In this document: one piece after another, positions 18,405-26,274 of the stretch
Position numbering within the stretch: position 1 is the first letter of the stretch
Layout: each line of letters begins with the position of its first letter
Assembly: GCF_019249725.2 (NCBI RefSeq)
Contig: NZ_CP137559.1
Span: 1,159,501 to 1,223,500 of the forward strand
Reading direction: 5' to 3'
From: Segatella hominis
Lineage (GTDB): Bacteria > Bacteroidota > Bacteroidia > Bacteroidales > Bacteroidaceae
DNA length: 64,000 nt
Position numbers and translations under genes: made by a program
Notes under the pieces: model-generated
The model's database searches: none
The model's input: the letters and a program-made list of their open reading frames with translations, nothing else
What the model was told of the DNA's origin: nothing

Positions 18405-19847
18405 ATGGTATTTTCCGATTTATTTTTCATCTTTGCGTTCTTACCAGCCTTTATGTTGTGCTATCTGTTAGCCTACTTGTTGGATAAGAAATTCTTCAAG
18501 ACGGGCGAGCATCCAGCAAATGTACGCAATGCGATACTTGTACTGTTCTCACTGATATTTTATGCTTGGGGCGAACCAATATATGTTTTCCTGATGCTGT
18601 TCAGTGTCATGGTCAACTACTTTGCCGGTCTTGGAATAGACAGTCAGCAATCCCATCGCAAAAGAGCATTGGTAATTGGTTTGATATGCAACATCCTATT
18701 ACTCGGCACTTTCAAATATGCGGGATTCTTTGCAACAACACTCAATTCGATAGGTATTCCAGTAAGCATTCCAAAGATTTCACTGCCTATCGGTATCAGT
18801 TTCTATACCTTCCAGTCCATATCCTATCTCATAGATGTATATCGCCGTGAAGCGCCAGCCCAGCGCCGTTTCCTGGACTTGCTTCTCTATATTTCCATGT
18901 TCCCGCAGCTGATAGCAGGACCTATTGTCAGATATGATATTGTGGCATTGGAAATCAGAGACAGAAAGGTAAGACAGTATGACATCGTAGAAGGTTGCTA
19001 TCGTTTCTTGATTGGATTGGGTAAAAAGGTAATTCTTGCCAACCAATTTTCAGAGATAGCAGACCAGTTCCTTGCCAACGGACTTCAGAATTTATCCACC
19101 TTTGGAGCATGGGTGGGCATATTAGCCTTCACGCTTCAGATCTTCTTCGACTTCTCAGGATATAGTGACATGGCAATAGGACTGGGCAGATGTTTAGGTT
19201 TTCACTTTGCTGAGAACTTCAAGCACCCTTATTGCTGCACATCCATTTCAGACTTCTGGAGGAAATGGCACATGTCATTAGGTAGTTTCTTCCGCGACTA
19301 TGTGTATATTCCAATGGGAGGAAACCGACGTCACCAGCCACTCAACATCTTTGTTGTCTGGTTCTTGACCGGTATGTGGCACGGAGCCAGCTGGAACTTC
19401 ATCTTCTGGGGTCTTTATTTCGGTGTCATCGTGATTGCCGAAAAATATACATTGCTGAAGGTGCAGGATAAGATACCTTCCTTCCTGCTGCATATATACA
19501 GTCTGTTGCTCGTCATCATCGGATGGGGAATTTTCTATTTTGATGACTTTACCAAGATGCAACATTTCTTCGATGCGTTCTGTGGAAATGCCAAGAACGT
19601 ATATGACTTTGCAGCAGAAAGTGCATGCATGGACAATTTCTGGTTATGGGTGGCAGGCATCCTGTTCTGTCTTCCAGTATATGATACGGTGGCAAAGTTG
19701 TATAACAGATATCTGCCCAACAATACAAGGATGAAGAAGAACATCACCCTTGCAACTCGCACGGTAGTGTCCATTATCCTCCTCACGCTGAGCGTAGCCT
19801 TGCTTGTTGGAGCCACCAACAATGCCTTCATTTACACCAGATTCTAA
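18405..19847 (+). CDS. MBOAT-family membrane O-acyltransferase (AlgI/DltB/PatA-like)
   Basis: The 480-residue, roughly 11-helix membrane protein carries the MBOAT signatures PIGISFYTFQSISYLIDVYR, FPQLIAGPIVRY, DFSGYSDMAIGLGR, DFWRKWHMSLGSFFRDYVYIP and the catalytic histidine His326 in GMWHGASWNFIFWG. Proteins of this type move acyl groups across the inner membrane for O-acetylation of alginate, peptidoglycan or teichoic acid. Its partners here are two DHHW proteins starting 19 and 1085 bases downstream, as in alg-type acetylation loci. No polysaccharide synthase is nearby, so the acceptor is unknown; the two lytic transglycosylases nearby make peptidoglycan a fair guess. Confidence 0.92.
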   Translation: MVFSDLFFIFAFLPAFMLCYLLAYLLDKKFFKTGEHPANVRNAILVLFSLIFYAWGEPIYVFLMLFSVMVNYFAGLGIDSQQSHRKRALVIGLICNILLLGTFKYAGFFATTLNSIGIPVSIPKISLPIGISFYTFQSISYLIDVYRREAPAQRRFLDLLLYISMFPQLIAGPIVRYDIVALEIRDRKVRQYDIVEGCYRFLIGLGKKVILANQFSEIADQFLANGLQNLSTFGAWVGILAFTLQIFFDFSGYSDMAIGLGRCLGFHFAENFKHPYCCTSISDFWRKWHMSLGSFFRDYVYIPMGGNRRHQPLNIFVVWFLTGMWHGASWNFIFWGLYFGVIVIAEKYTLLKVQDKIPSFLLHIYSLLLVIIGWGIFYFDDFTKMQHFFDAFCGNAKNVYDFAAESACMDNFWLWVAGILFCLPVYDTVAKLYNRYLPNNTRMKKNITLATRTVVSIILLTLSVALLVGATNNAFIYTRF

Positions 19848-19866
19848 TTTAAAATATACCAAAAAA

Positions 19867-20880
19867 ATGAAAAGATTATATACATTCATAAATACTGCAT
19901 TATTCTGCTCATTCTGCGCTCAGGCAATGATGGCAGAAACCCATTCCACATGCTATAAAACCAGAACGGGCATCATCATCAGCAAAGAGAACAACCAGAT
20001 CAGAGCACTGGAACCATTTACCGGTTTGGCAACAGGAGGAACATGGTATTCAAATGCCATCAATCAGTACCGGGATACGCTGAAGCATCATGTAAGAATC
20101 TATAGCATGATCGTTCCTACCTCTGCAGGTCTATACTGTCCGGAGGAAGCCAAGGAATGGATTCGCGATGAAGAGCCGGTCATCAATAATATGTATCAGC
20201 ATCTGGAGAAAGGCGTAGAAATAGTAGATGTATATCCTGTACTCAAGCAACACGTGGATGAGAATATTTATTCCCGCACCGACCACCACTGGTCTCCATT
20301 AGGAGCATACTATGCAGCCCGTGAATTTGCCAGAAAAGCACAGGTAAAGGTTCCTAATCTGAACGATTTCGAAGAGCGTACCATCCATAATTTTGTGGGG
20401 AGTATGTATCATTACTCAAAGGACATCACAGTAAAGAACTCTCCGGAGAAATTCATTTACTATATTCCTAAAGACAGCAATTATGTCACCACCTATGTCG
20501 GACACAACATGGGTAAGAATAGGGTAGTAACGAGCCTCACAAACCCATTCACCGGACCATTCTTCATCAAATACAAGGATGGCAGCAGCAGTGCATATTG
20601 CACCTTCATGGGTGGCGATTTGCGCACAACGCATGTCAAGACAGACGTAAGAAATGGAAGAAAACTGATGATCATCAAAGATAGCTATGGCAATGCTTTG
20701 CCAGGATATCTCTTCGGTTCATTTGAGGATATTTATGTAGTAGATTTCAGATATTTCACAAAGAACATTGTGAAATATGTCAATGACAATCAAATCACAG
20801 ATATACTCTTCGCCAACAACTTGCAGCATGCCTATGCAAAATCCACGGCAAGAGGCTTCGAACGAATGTTGCGCCAATAA
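19867..20880 (+). CDS. DHHW family protein (AlgJ/AlgX-like), copy 1
   Basis: The start at MKRLYTFINTALF gives a signal peptide and avoids overlapping the MBOAT gene, which an upstream in-frame ATG at 19804 would do by 44 bases. The 337-residue protein carries RTDHHW (Asp139, His140, His141) and KDSYGNALPGYLF, the likely nucleophile-serine motif; both are the active-site blocks of AlgJ/AlgX-type SGNH enzymes that place acetyl groups on periplasmic polysaccharide. It is 19 bases after the MBOAT gene. Compared with copy 2 it lacks a long N-terminal extension and the polar C-terminal tail. Confidence 0.85.
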   Translation: MKRLYTFINTALFCSFCAQAMMAETHSTCYKTRTGIIISKENNQIRALEPFTGLATGGTWYSNAINQYRDTLKHHVRIYSMIVPTSAGLYCPEEAKEWIRDEEPVINNMYQHLEKGVEIVDVYPVLKQHVDENIYSRTDHHWSPLGAYYAAREFARKAQVKVPNLNDFEERTIHNFVGSMYHYSKDITVKNSPEKFIYYIPKDSNYVTTYVGHNMGKNRVVTSLTNPFTGPFFIKYKDGSSSAYCTFMGGDLRTTHVKTDVRNGRKLMIIKDSYGNALPGYLFGSFEDIYVVDFRYFTKNIVKYVNDNQITDILFANNLQHAYAKSTARGFERMLRQ

Positions 20881-20932
20881 CGCAAATGAAGAAATAAATA
20901 GATTGTGATATTTAACTATTGCATTTAAAGTC

Positions 20933-22513
20933 ATGAAACAGAATTATATATACATATCAATCATGAGTATGGTGTTCTTAGGATTCACCATCGTTTTCCT
21001 GTTCTTCCCTCGGAGCACATACTCTGCACTTGAAAAGAGAGAGCTTGCCAAATTTCCAAAATATTCACTGGAAAGTTTGAAATCGGGTGAATTTACCAAG
21101 AGCATCAATTCCTGGTTCAGCGATAGTGAACCTTACCGAGACATCTTCATGTCTATGAGTATGCAGGAAAAGGATCTCATCAGCATGTCTGTGGGTGAAG
21201 AAAAAGTGACCTTCCATGCATCAGCAGATGCCACCGAGACATCGGGTCTTACAGATGAAGAACTGGAAATGGGAGAGAGAAATGTAGGTAAATACAAGAA
21301 TAATATTACGGCAGAAGAGAATGCCAAAATCGCCAACCGTGGTATTATCATCGTAGGTAAAGGAAAAGAGGTAAGAGCTTTGATGGCTTATGGCGGCAGT
21401 TCCAAGGGTGGTGTGGATTATGCCCAGTCAGCAAATGAATACAAGAAGGTATTCGGACCAAAGGTAAATGTATATTGCATGGTCATACCGACTGCAGTGG
21501 ATTTCTATTGTCCTGATAAGGCAAAAGGATGCTCCAACGAAGAACGTCCAACCATCAACAACATCTATGCTCACTTAGACAAGGATGTTCATGCCGTAGA
21601 TGTCTATACTGCACTGGGCAAACACGTGGCAGAAAACATCTTCCTCAGAACCGACCACCACTGGGCACCACTTGGAGCTTTCTATGCAGCCCAGCAATTC
21701 GCTAAAGTGGCAAAGGTTCCTTTCAAGCCGCTTTCAAGCTATGAAAGAAAAGTGGTACATGGATACGTAGGAAGTATGTATGGCTATTCTCATGATATTT
21801 CCCTGAAAAATGCCCCGGAAGATTTCGTCTATTATGTTCCAAAGAACGTAAAATACGAAACCTATTATACGGATTATAAAATCAACCGCAACTACGAGGT
21901 CATAGGCGAAGGCAAGCCATACAAAGGCATCTTCTTCTATAAGTATAAAGACGGCAATGGTGGTGCCTACTGTACCTTCATGGGCGGTGATACCCGAATT
22001 ACCCGGGTGAAAACCAATGTCAACAATCATCGCCGCGTCATGATTCTGAAGGATAGTTTCGGAAATGCTCTTCCAGGCTACCTGTTCTATTCATTTGAGG
22101 AAATCCATGTAGTCGATTATCGATATTTCACCAAGAATATGCGCAAATATGTCAGTGATAATAAAATAACTGATATTCTGTTTGCCAACAATATCTTCAA
22201 TGCATATTCCAATAAAATTTGCAAGAAATACACGAAATTCCTCCATCAGAATGGTACCATCTTGCCAAGCATCAGTTCCGTAAGCACTTCATCCAAGTCA
22301 ACAACTGCAGATTCTACCAAAAAGCAGAAGGGTACTCACACTACTCCTGCTTTGAATGAAACGCTTGATGCGAAGAAGGATTCGCCTAAAGAACAGAGCA
22401 GTCATCATGATGCCACCAAGAAGCATGATAAACAACATGACAATCAGCATGTAGAAAAACAGAAGCCAGAATCCGTGCCTACAGAATCTGGCGACAAGCA
22501 ACCGGCTGAATAA
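20933..22513 (+). CDS. DHHW family protein (AlgJ/AlgX-like), copy 2, with polar C-terminal tail
   Basis: The 526-residue protein is anchored by one N-terminal helix (residues 5-25). It has RTDHHW (from Asp241) and KDSFGNALPGYLF, so the predicted active site is intact. The core is closely similar to copy 1 over about 300 residues, including shared stretches around NIY/NMYxHLxK, GSMY and YCTFMGGD. After the core a tail of about 90 residues is rich in Ser, Thr, Lys, His and Gln, with no predicted fold, perhaps a wall-binding or flexible linker segment. An acetyl-transfer role is inferred from family and the MBOAT partner. The next gene starts 1 base after its stop codon. Confidence 0.85.
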   Translation: MKQNYIYISIMSMVFLGFTIVFLFFPRSTYSALEKRELAKFPKYSLESLKSGEFTKSINSWFSDSEPYRDIFMSMSMQEKDLISMSVGEEKVTFHASADATETSGLTDEELEMGERNVGKYKNNITAEENAKIANRGIIIVGKGKEVRALMAYGGSSKGGVDYAQSANEYKKVFGPKVNVYCMVIPTAVDFYCPDKAKGCSNEERPTINNIYAHLDKDVHAVDVYTALGKHVAENIFLRTDHHWAPLGAFYAAQQFAKVAKVPFKPLSSYERKVVHGYVGSMYGYSHDISLKNAPEDFVYYVPKNVKYETYYTDYKINRNYEVIGEGKPYKGIFFYKYKDGNGGAYCTFMGGDTRITRVKTNVNNHRRVMILKDSFGNALPGYLFYSFEEIHVVDYRYFTKNMRKYVSDNKITDILFANNIFNAYSNKICKKYTKFLHQNGTILPSISSVSTSSKSTTADSTKKQKGTHTTPALNETLDAKKDSPKEQSSHHDATKKHDKQHDNQHVEKQKPESVPTESGDKQPAE

Positions 22514-22514
22514 A

Positions 22515-23786
22515 ATGAAAACAGGAAAATATTTTAGAACGGCAATGCTGACCATCTGTCTGTTGTCTTTAGCCGTATCATGCAAGAAGGAAAATAAGAA
22601 GACGGAATATACGCCATGGGGAACGGTGATAGAGGATGGAGACTCAGGTGATGCTGAGGCTTCAGACTCCAGTTCCTCTGCAAGTACCTTCTCGCTCGCA
22701 GATATAGAAAACAATGGAGAACTGATCATGCTGACCCTATCAGGCCCTTCTACCTATTATGATTATAAGGGAGTGGGCTTAGGTAAGGATTACTTGCTCT
22801 GTGAGAAATTTGCCAGTTCCATAGGCGTTTCGGTAAGAGTAGAACTCTGCAAGGATACCCTGGATATGATCAACAAACTGAAAAAGGGCAAAGGTGATTT
22901 AATCGCTTATCCGCTTAAGAAAGGCAAACGCAGCGATATTGCCTATTGCGGCGCCTACCAGACATCGAAAGAGAAAGATTCTGATCAGGCGACCGCCTCA
23001 GTCCAATGGGCAGTCAACAAGGGAAACAAATCACTGGAAGAAGCATTAAACCATTGGTTTACGCCCCATATCTTGGCAAACGTCCAAAAGGAGGAAAAGA
23101 AGATACTTTCAGAGGGACTTATCATCCACAAAGTCTATGCTCCTATGATCAATGCAGCAGGAGGCGTCATCAGCAAATACGACCATTTGTTTAAGAAGTA
23201 TGCCCCTATGGCACGAATCGACTGGCGACTGATGGCAGCCCAATGCTATACGGAGTCAGGTTTTGATACCTATGCAAAATCATGGGCAGGCTATTGCGGA
23301 CTGATGGCCATTATGCCAGGTACTGCCAAGGAATTAGGAATCCCCGTTTCCTCACTCACCAATCCGGAAATCAACATCTCCGCTTCGGCTACGTGCATGG
23401 CGAAATTCGAGCGTATGTTCCAGGATATAGGCGACCCATTCGAGCGTCTGAAATTCCGACTTGCAGCCTATAATGCAGGACCATGGCATATCCGGGATGC
23501 GATGGCACTGACACGTCAACACGGCAAGAATCCGCATCGCTGGGATGATGTGGCAGAGTCAGTACTCAAGCTCAGTAATCCTACCTATTATAAATTGCCA
23601 ATCATCAAATGTGGCTATATGCGTGGAAGCGAGACAGTCAATTACGTTTCCAAAATCATGCAGCGATGGTCAAGCTATTGTGGGGCTGCAAGAGGAGGAG
23701 GAGTTTCTACAGGAAATGGTTTATCACCTAATTTTGACCATTCCATACCGCAGCGGGCCACCAAGAAGTACAAATATCATGTCTGA
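22515..23786 (+). CDS. MltF-like lytic transglycosylase lipoprotein (copy 2)
   Basis: This 423-residue paralog of the 14586-15797 product has a lipobox (SLAVSC, Cys at residue 23), the same short PWGT linker, an SBP-like domain beginning GELIMLTLSGPSTYY, and an SLT domain with AAQCYTESGF holding the catalytic Glu. It reads GLMAIMPGTA where copy 1 has GLMQIMPSTA, so a usual Gln is Ala here. The stop-to-start spacing with the DHHW gene is 1 base, strongly suggesting coupled expression of peptidoglycan cleavage with the acylation genes. A terminator follows about 70 bases later. Confidence 0.9.
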   Translation: MKTGKYFRTAMLTICLLSLAVSCKKENKKTEYTPWGTVIEDGDSGDAEASDSSSSASTFSLADIENNGELIMLTLSGPSTYYDYKGVGLGKDYLLCEKFASSIGVSVRVELCKDTLDMINKLKKGKGDLIAYPLKKGKRSDIAYCGAYQTSKEKDSDQATASVQWAVNKGNKSLEEALNHWFTPHILANVQKEEKKILSEGLIIHKVYAPMINAAGGVISKYDHLFKKYAPMARIDWRLMAAQCYTESGFDTYAKSWAGYCGLMAIMPGTAKELGIPVSSLTNPEINISASATCMAKFERMFQDIGDPFERLKFRLAAYNAGPWHIRDAMALTRQHGKNPHRWDDVAESVLKLSNPTYYKLPIIKCGYMRGSETVNYVSKIMQRWSSYCGAARGGGVSTGNGLSPNFDHSIPQRATKKYKYHV

Positions 23787-23856
23787 CCCCAACAGGCTGA
23801 GAAACAAATCCCATAGTTTGTGAAAGCATATTAACTTGTTGCAAAGTATATGAAAT

Positions 23857-23900
23857 AATGCAGGAAATCCAAGACAAATCTTGGTTTTCTGCATTTTTTA
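23857..23900 (+). terminator. Terminator after the second lytic transglycosylase
   Basis: A stem of about 17 bp (23857-23874 with 23879-23895, imperfect) with a 4-base loop is followed by a T-run. It overlaps the -33 box of the next promoter. Confidence 0.7.
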
Positions 23901-23911
23901 TTGTAATTTCG
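23880..23911 (+). promoter_or_regulatory. Promoter of the alpha/beta hydrolase gene
   Basis: CTTG (23880-23883) and TAATTTCG (23904-23911) lie 20 bases apart; each box differs from consensus by one base. It supports the start at 23917 rather than the in-frame ATG at 23881, which lies in the promoter. Confidence 0.5.
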
Positions 23912-23916
23912 CCAAC

Positions 23917-24756
23917 ATGAAAAAGATATTTTGTTTGACTATATTATTGCTTTCCGTCTTAAAGATATCTGCATACGATTTTCTTAGGGCAGTAAAGAAT
24001 GAGATACCTGGAGGCTATAACTTCTGGGTTTATACACCAGTGGATTATTTCTATACGCAGGAGCAAACGCCAGTGATCATCTTCCTTCATGGTGCCAGTC
24101 TATGCGGTCGCAACCTTGAAAGAGTAAGAAGATACGGACCGCTGGATGCCATTGTGAAAGGCCGAGATATTGATGCTCTGACGCTTGTGCCTCAAAACCC
24201 TGGAGGTGCTTGGAGTCCCAAGAAAGTGATGGATATGCTTGATTGGGTGAAGCAGCATTATTCCTGTGACACCACCCGTGTCTATGTTTTAGGCATGAGT
24301 TTGGGAGGATATGGAACAATGGATGTCTGTGGCACCTATCCCGACCGTATTGCAGCAGGAATGGCGCTCTGTGGCGGTTGTTCCCTGAAAGACGTAAGCG
24401 GTTTGGGGAAACTTCCATTTTGGATTATCCATGGCACAGCCGACAGAGCCGTTCCTGTAAAGCAATCCAAAGTAGTAGTAGATAAATTAAAACGTGACGG
24501 AAATGATTCCCGCTTGATTTATGATTGGTGGCAAGGTGCCAATCATGGAATGCCAGCCCGCGTTTTCTACATGAAGAAAACTTATCAATGGCTTTTCTCC
24601 CACACGCTGAATGATTCAGACCGCCCTGTAAATCGCGATATAGACATCAGCATGGGGGATGTAAGGAATGCTTATGATGGCGTAAACCGTAATGCACCAA
24701 AACCCGAGCTCATCGATGGTCCAAGCGTGATTAAGGATGAGGGAAATGAGTATTAA
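23917..24756 (+). CDS. Secreted alpha/beta hydrolase (esterase/dienelactone-hydrolase-like)
   Basis: Starting at MKKIFCLTILLL gives a signal peptide and a 279-residue protein. The alpha/beta-hydrolase catalytic triad is visible: Ser in GMSLGGYG, Asp in IHGTADRAVPVKQS, His in WQGANHGMP. FLHGASLCGRN supplies the oxyanion-hole region. These proteins act as periplasmic esterases or peptidases on sugars, acyl groups or small esters. It has its own promoter but lies directly after the acylation operon, so a deacylase role is possible; substrate is unknown. Confidence 0.82.
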   Translation: MKKIFCLTILLLSVLKISAYDFLRAVKNEIPGGYNFWVYTPVDYFYTQEQTPVIIFLHGASLCGRNLERVRRYGPLDAIVKGRDIDALTLVPQNPGGAWSPKKVMDMLDWVKQHYSCDTTRVYVLGMSLGGYGTMDVCGTYPDRIAAGMALCGGCSLKDVSGLGKLPFWIIHGTADRAVPVKQSKVVVDKLKRDGNDSRLIYDWWQGANHGMPARVFYMKKTYQWLFSHTLNDSDRPVNRDIDISMGDVRNAYDGVNRNAPKPELIDGPSVIKDEGNEY

Positions 24757-24836
24757 TGGGGGCTGGAGATGTGCTTGGCAAACTTCTCGGTCTTCATCCT
24801 ATTCACTGAGCGCATGGTAATGCAGTAATTAATCAT
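24753..24836 (-). pseudogene. Decayed 27-codon remnant, HU-like (HU-HIG) N-terminus
   Basis: From ATG at 24834-24836 the minus strand reads MINYCITMRSVNRM, then KTEKFAKHISSPH and a stop that overlaps the hydrolase stop codon. The first half resembles the start, and the FAKHIS segment the later helix, of HU-domain proteins common in Prevotella and Bacteroides, as if an internal piece had been deleted and the rest lost. A good promoter and leader remain upstream. The family match is from memory and short, so this is tentative. Confidence 0.35.
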
Positions 24837-25004
24837 ACTTTGTGTTGTTTAGATGGTTGATATTTCAATTCCCCAGAAGCCTCGTTTCTTGCCCTTATTT
24901 GGGTCGTTATTGATGTCTGGCGCCTTACATCAATCGAGACTCAAATGTGTCGTCTGTAAAGACCGACTTTCGGTGCAAGAGAAGCTTTCTTTCGATTGCT
25001 GGTG

Positions 25005-25036
25005 CAAAGGTACAACAATTTGGAGTTGAAAACAAA
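25005..25036 (-). promoter_or_regulatory. Orphan promoter upstream of the HU-like remnant
   Basis: On the minus strand TTTG (25033-25036) and TACCTTTG (25005-25012) are exactly 20 bases apart. About 170 bases of leader separate it from the remnant ATG at 24836, with no intact gene left to express. Confidence 0.65.
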
Positions 25037-25175
25037 TTTTTGGGCTACAGATTTTTTAGGGGTGTCTGTAAGTGCCTGACTGATATTGCTTTACAATGAT
25101 ATTTCGGAAATCAATTGCTGCATTTTGATAGAATTGGAAGAAAATGAAGGCTTGTGACTCAGAATTTTAGAAAAG

Positions 25176-25332
25176 CGGTCATTTGGTCATGGTCATGTTC
25201 GGTCAAAATCGTTTTCGGGGGCGCTCGGTCATCCTATAATATAATATAAATATTATTTATATTATATTATAGACCATTTTGACCGATTCAAATTTCATTT
25301 TGACCGAAAATGACTTTGACCAAATGACCGGA
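25176..25332. repeat. Long imperfect inverted repeat with GGTCA boxes
   Basis: The left arm (25176-25209) and the right arm (25297-25332, inverted) are 34-36 bases and match at about 30 of 34 positions; both contain several GGTCA/TGACC boxes. Further GGTC boxes lie at 25227-25230 and, inverted, at 25272-25275 and 25280-25284, so most of the region can fold into one long hairpin centred on the palindrome at 25234-25272. The arrangement is MITE-like, but no target-site duplication was identified. Confidence 0.75.
25234..25272. repeat. Perfect 19-bp AT palindrome at the centre of the inverted repeat
   Basis: Bases 25234-25252 pair perfectly with 25254-25272 around a single central T. Apart from the outermost C-G pair, every base pair is A-T, so it could extrude as a cruciform or act as a site for a dimeric DNA-binding protein. 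Confidence 0.9.
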
Positions 25333-26081
25333 TTTTGTTTTCTTCATAGCAAGTGTCTTAGTGTATAAGATGTAATTAGAAGTACTTGACTATCAGTGTG
25401 TTATATGATTATTAAACCCCTCTTTTTCTCTCCTAAAAAATCTTATTCTTATATGCTCCTGTCTCTCAAATTCAAAGAAAATCCATGTTCAATATCCATT
25501 TCTTGCCTGTCATTTTGTAGTGTTTCTTTACTAAAACTGCATTTGGGGGTACTTGTTTGGGCATTTCTGCTTCATTTTTTCGCCATTTTCGAGGGTCTTA
25601 AATCGCAAAAATAGCCTCAAAAATAACTTTTACGTTAAAGAAAGCATTAAAAGTGGTATTATATAATAGTTTGCCAATCTCTGCTATAATAATAAAAATA
25701 CAGAACATTTATAAAGATAACAAATTTTATTGACTTAATCTATATCAAGCCAATGATTGTAGTTATAACCCACAATATCAAGTACTTACATAATAGTTGT
25801 TTTGGAAAATTGATTCGTCTGTTGACAGTTAAGATTTAACTTTTTAATGGACAAATAGTAAATATAGCGATGCTTACAAATCGAGACGAAGTTATTATAT
25901 TGGTATTAAGAAATCTCTATAAAAAGCGTATTTTTCGGCTTATTTTTTCACTTATAAGCTCAAAACTGCGGATTATTTCACTAAAATCCCTTAATTTTGA
26001 ACTCTAAAATAATGCTTTTAGAAGCGAAATCGGTTATGCGCAACTATTCTGTAATGCTTTGCCAGACTTACAATATAATAT

Positions 26082-26117
26082 TCCGGTCATTTGGTCAAAG
26101 TCATTTTCGGTCAAAAT
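26082..26117 (+). repeat. Solo copy of the GGTCA-box arm
   Basis: This 36-base segment is identical at every position to the inverted complement of 25297-25332, about 750 bases away. Its partner arm and palindrome are absent here. Confidence 0.85.
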
Positions 26118-26221
26118 CATTTTCAATTTTCTTTTTCGAAACACCATCCACGGCAACAACGAGTTTTCCGCCAAGATCTGTCCTTGCTTCGAAAAGTCTT
26201 AAGCACGAAAGGGGGGAATTA

Positions 26222-26269
26222 ATAAAAAAGCACAGTTAAGGAATAATTATGATACCTTAGCCGCGCTTT
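26222..26269 (-). terminator. Terminator of the Rpn-type nuclease gene
   Basis: A 15-bp stem (26227-26241 with 26255-26269, one mismatch and two G-T pairs) is followed on the minus strand by a T-run at 26224-26229. It begins just past the nuclease stop codon. Confidence 0.75.
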
Positions 26270-26274
26270 AACTA

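Larger units (their letters stand above)
24837..26221. other. Gene-poor island of about 1.4 kb with repeats
   Basis: No reading frame here has a recognisable product, a good start region or a homologous look. The frames at 25396-25614 and 25997-26239 are low-complexity or overlap a repeat. The DNA holds one minus-strand promoter (25005-25036), a long inverted repeat with an AT palindrome (25176-25332) and a solo copy of its arm (26082-26117). It looks like the remains of a lost accessory insertion. Confidence 0.6.

Noticed and set aside
19804..19866. Earlier start for the first DHHW gene
   Set aside because: It would overlap the MBOAT gene and destroy the signal peptide seen from 19867.
25176..26117. 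GGTCA repeats as a CRISPR array
   Set aside because: Only three units, in mixed orientation, with no regular spacers and no cas genes.
25396..26239. Two plus-strand reading frames (25396-25614, 25997-26239) as genes
   Set aside because: Low-complexity composition, no family; the second runs through the repeat copy at 26082-26117.
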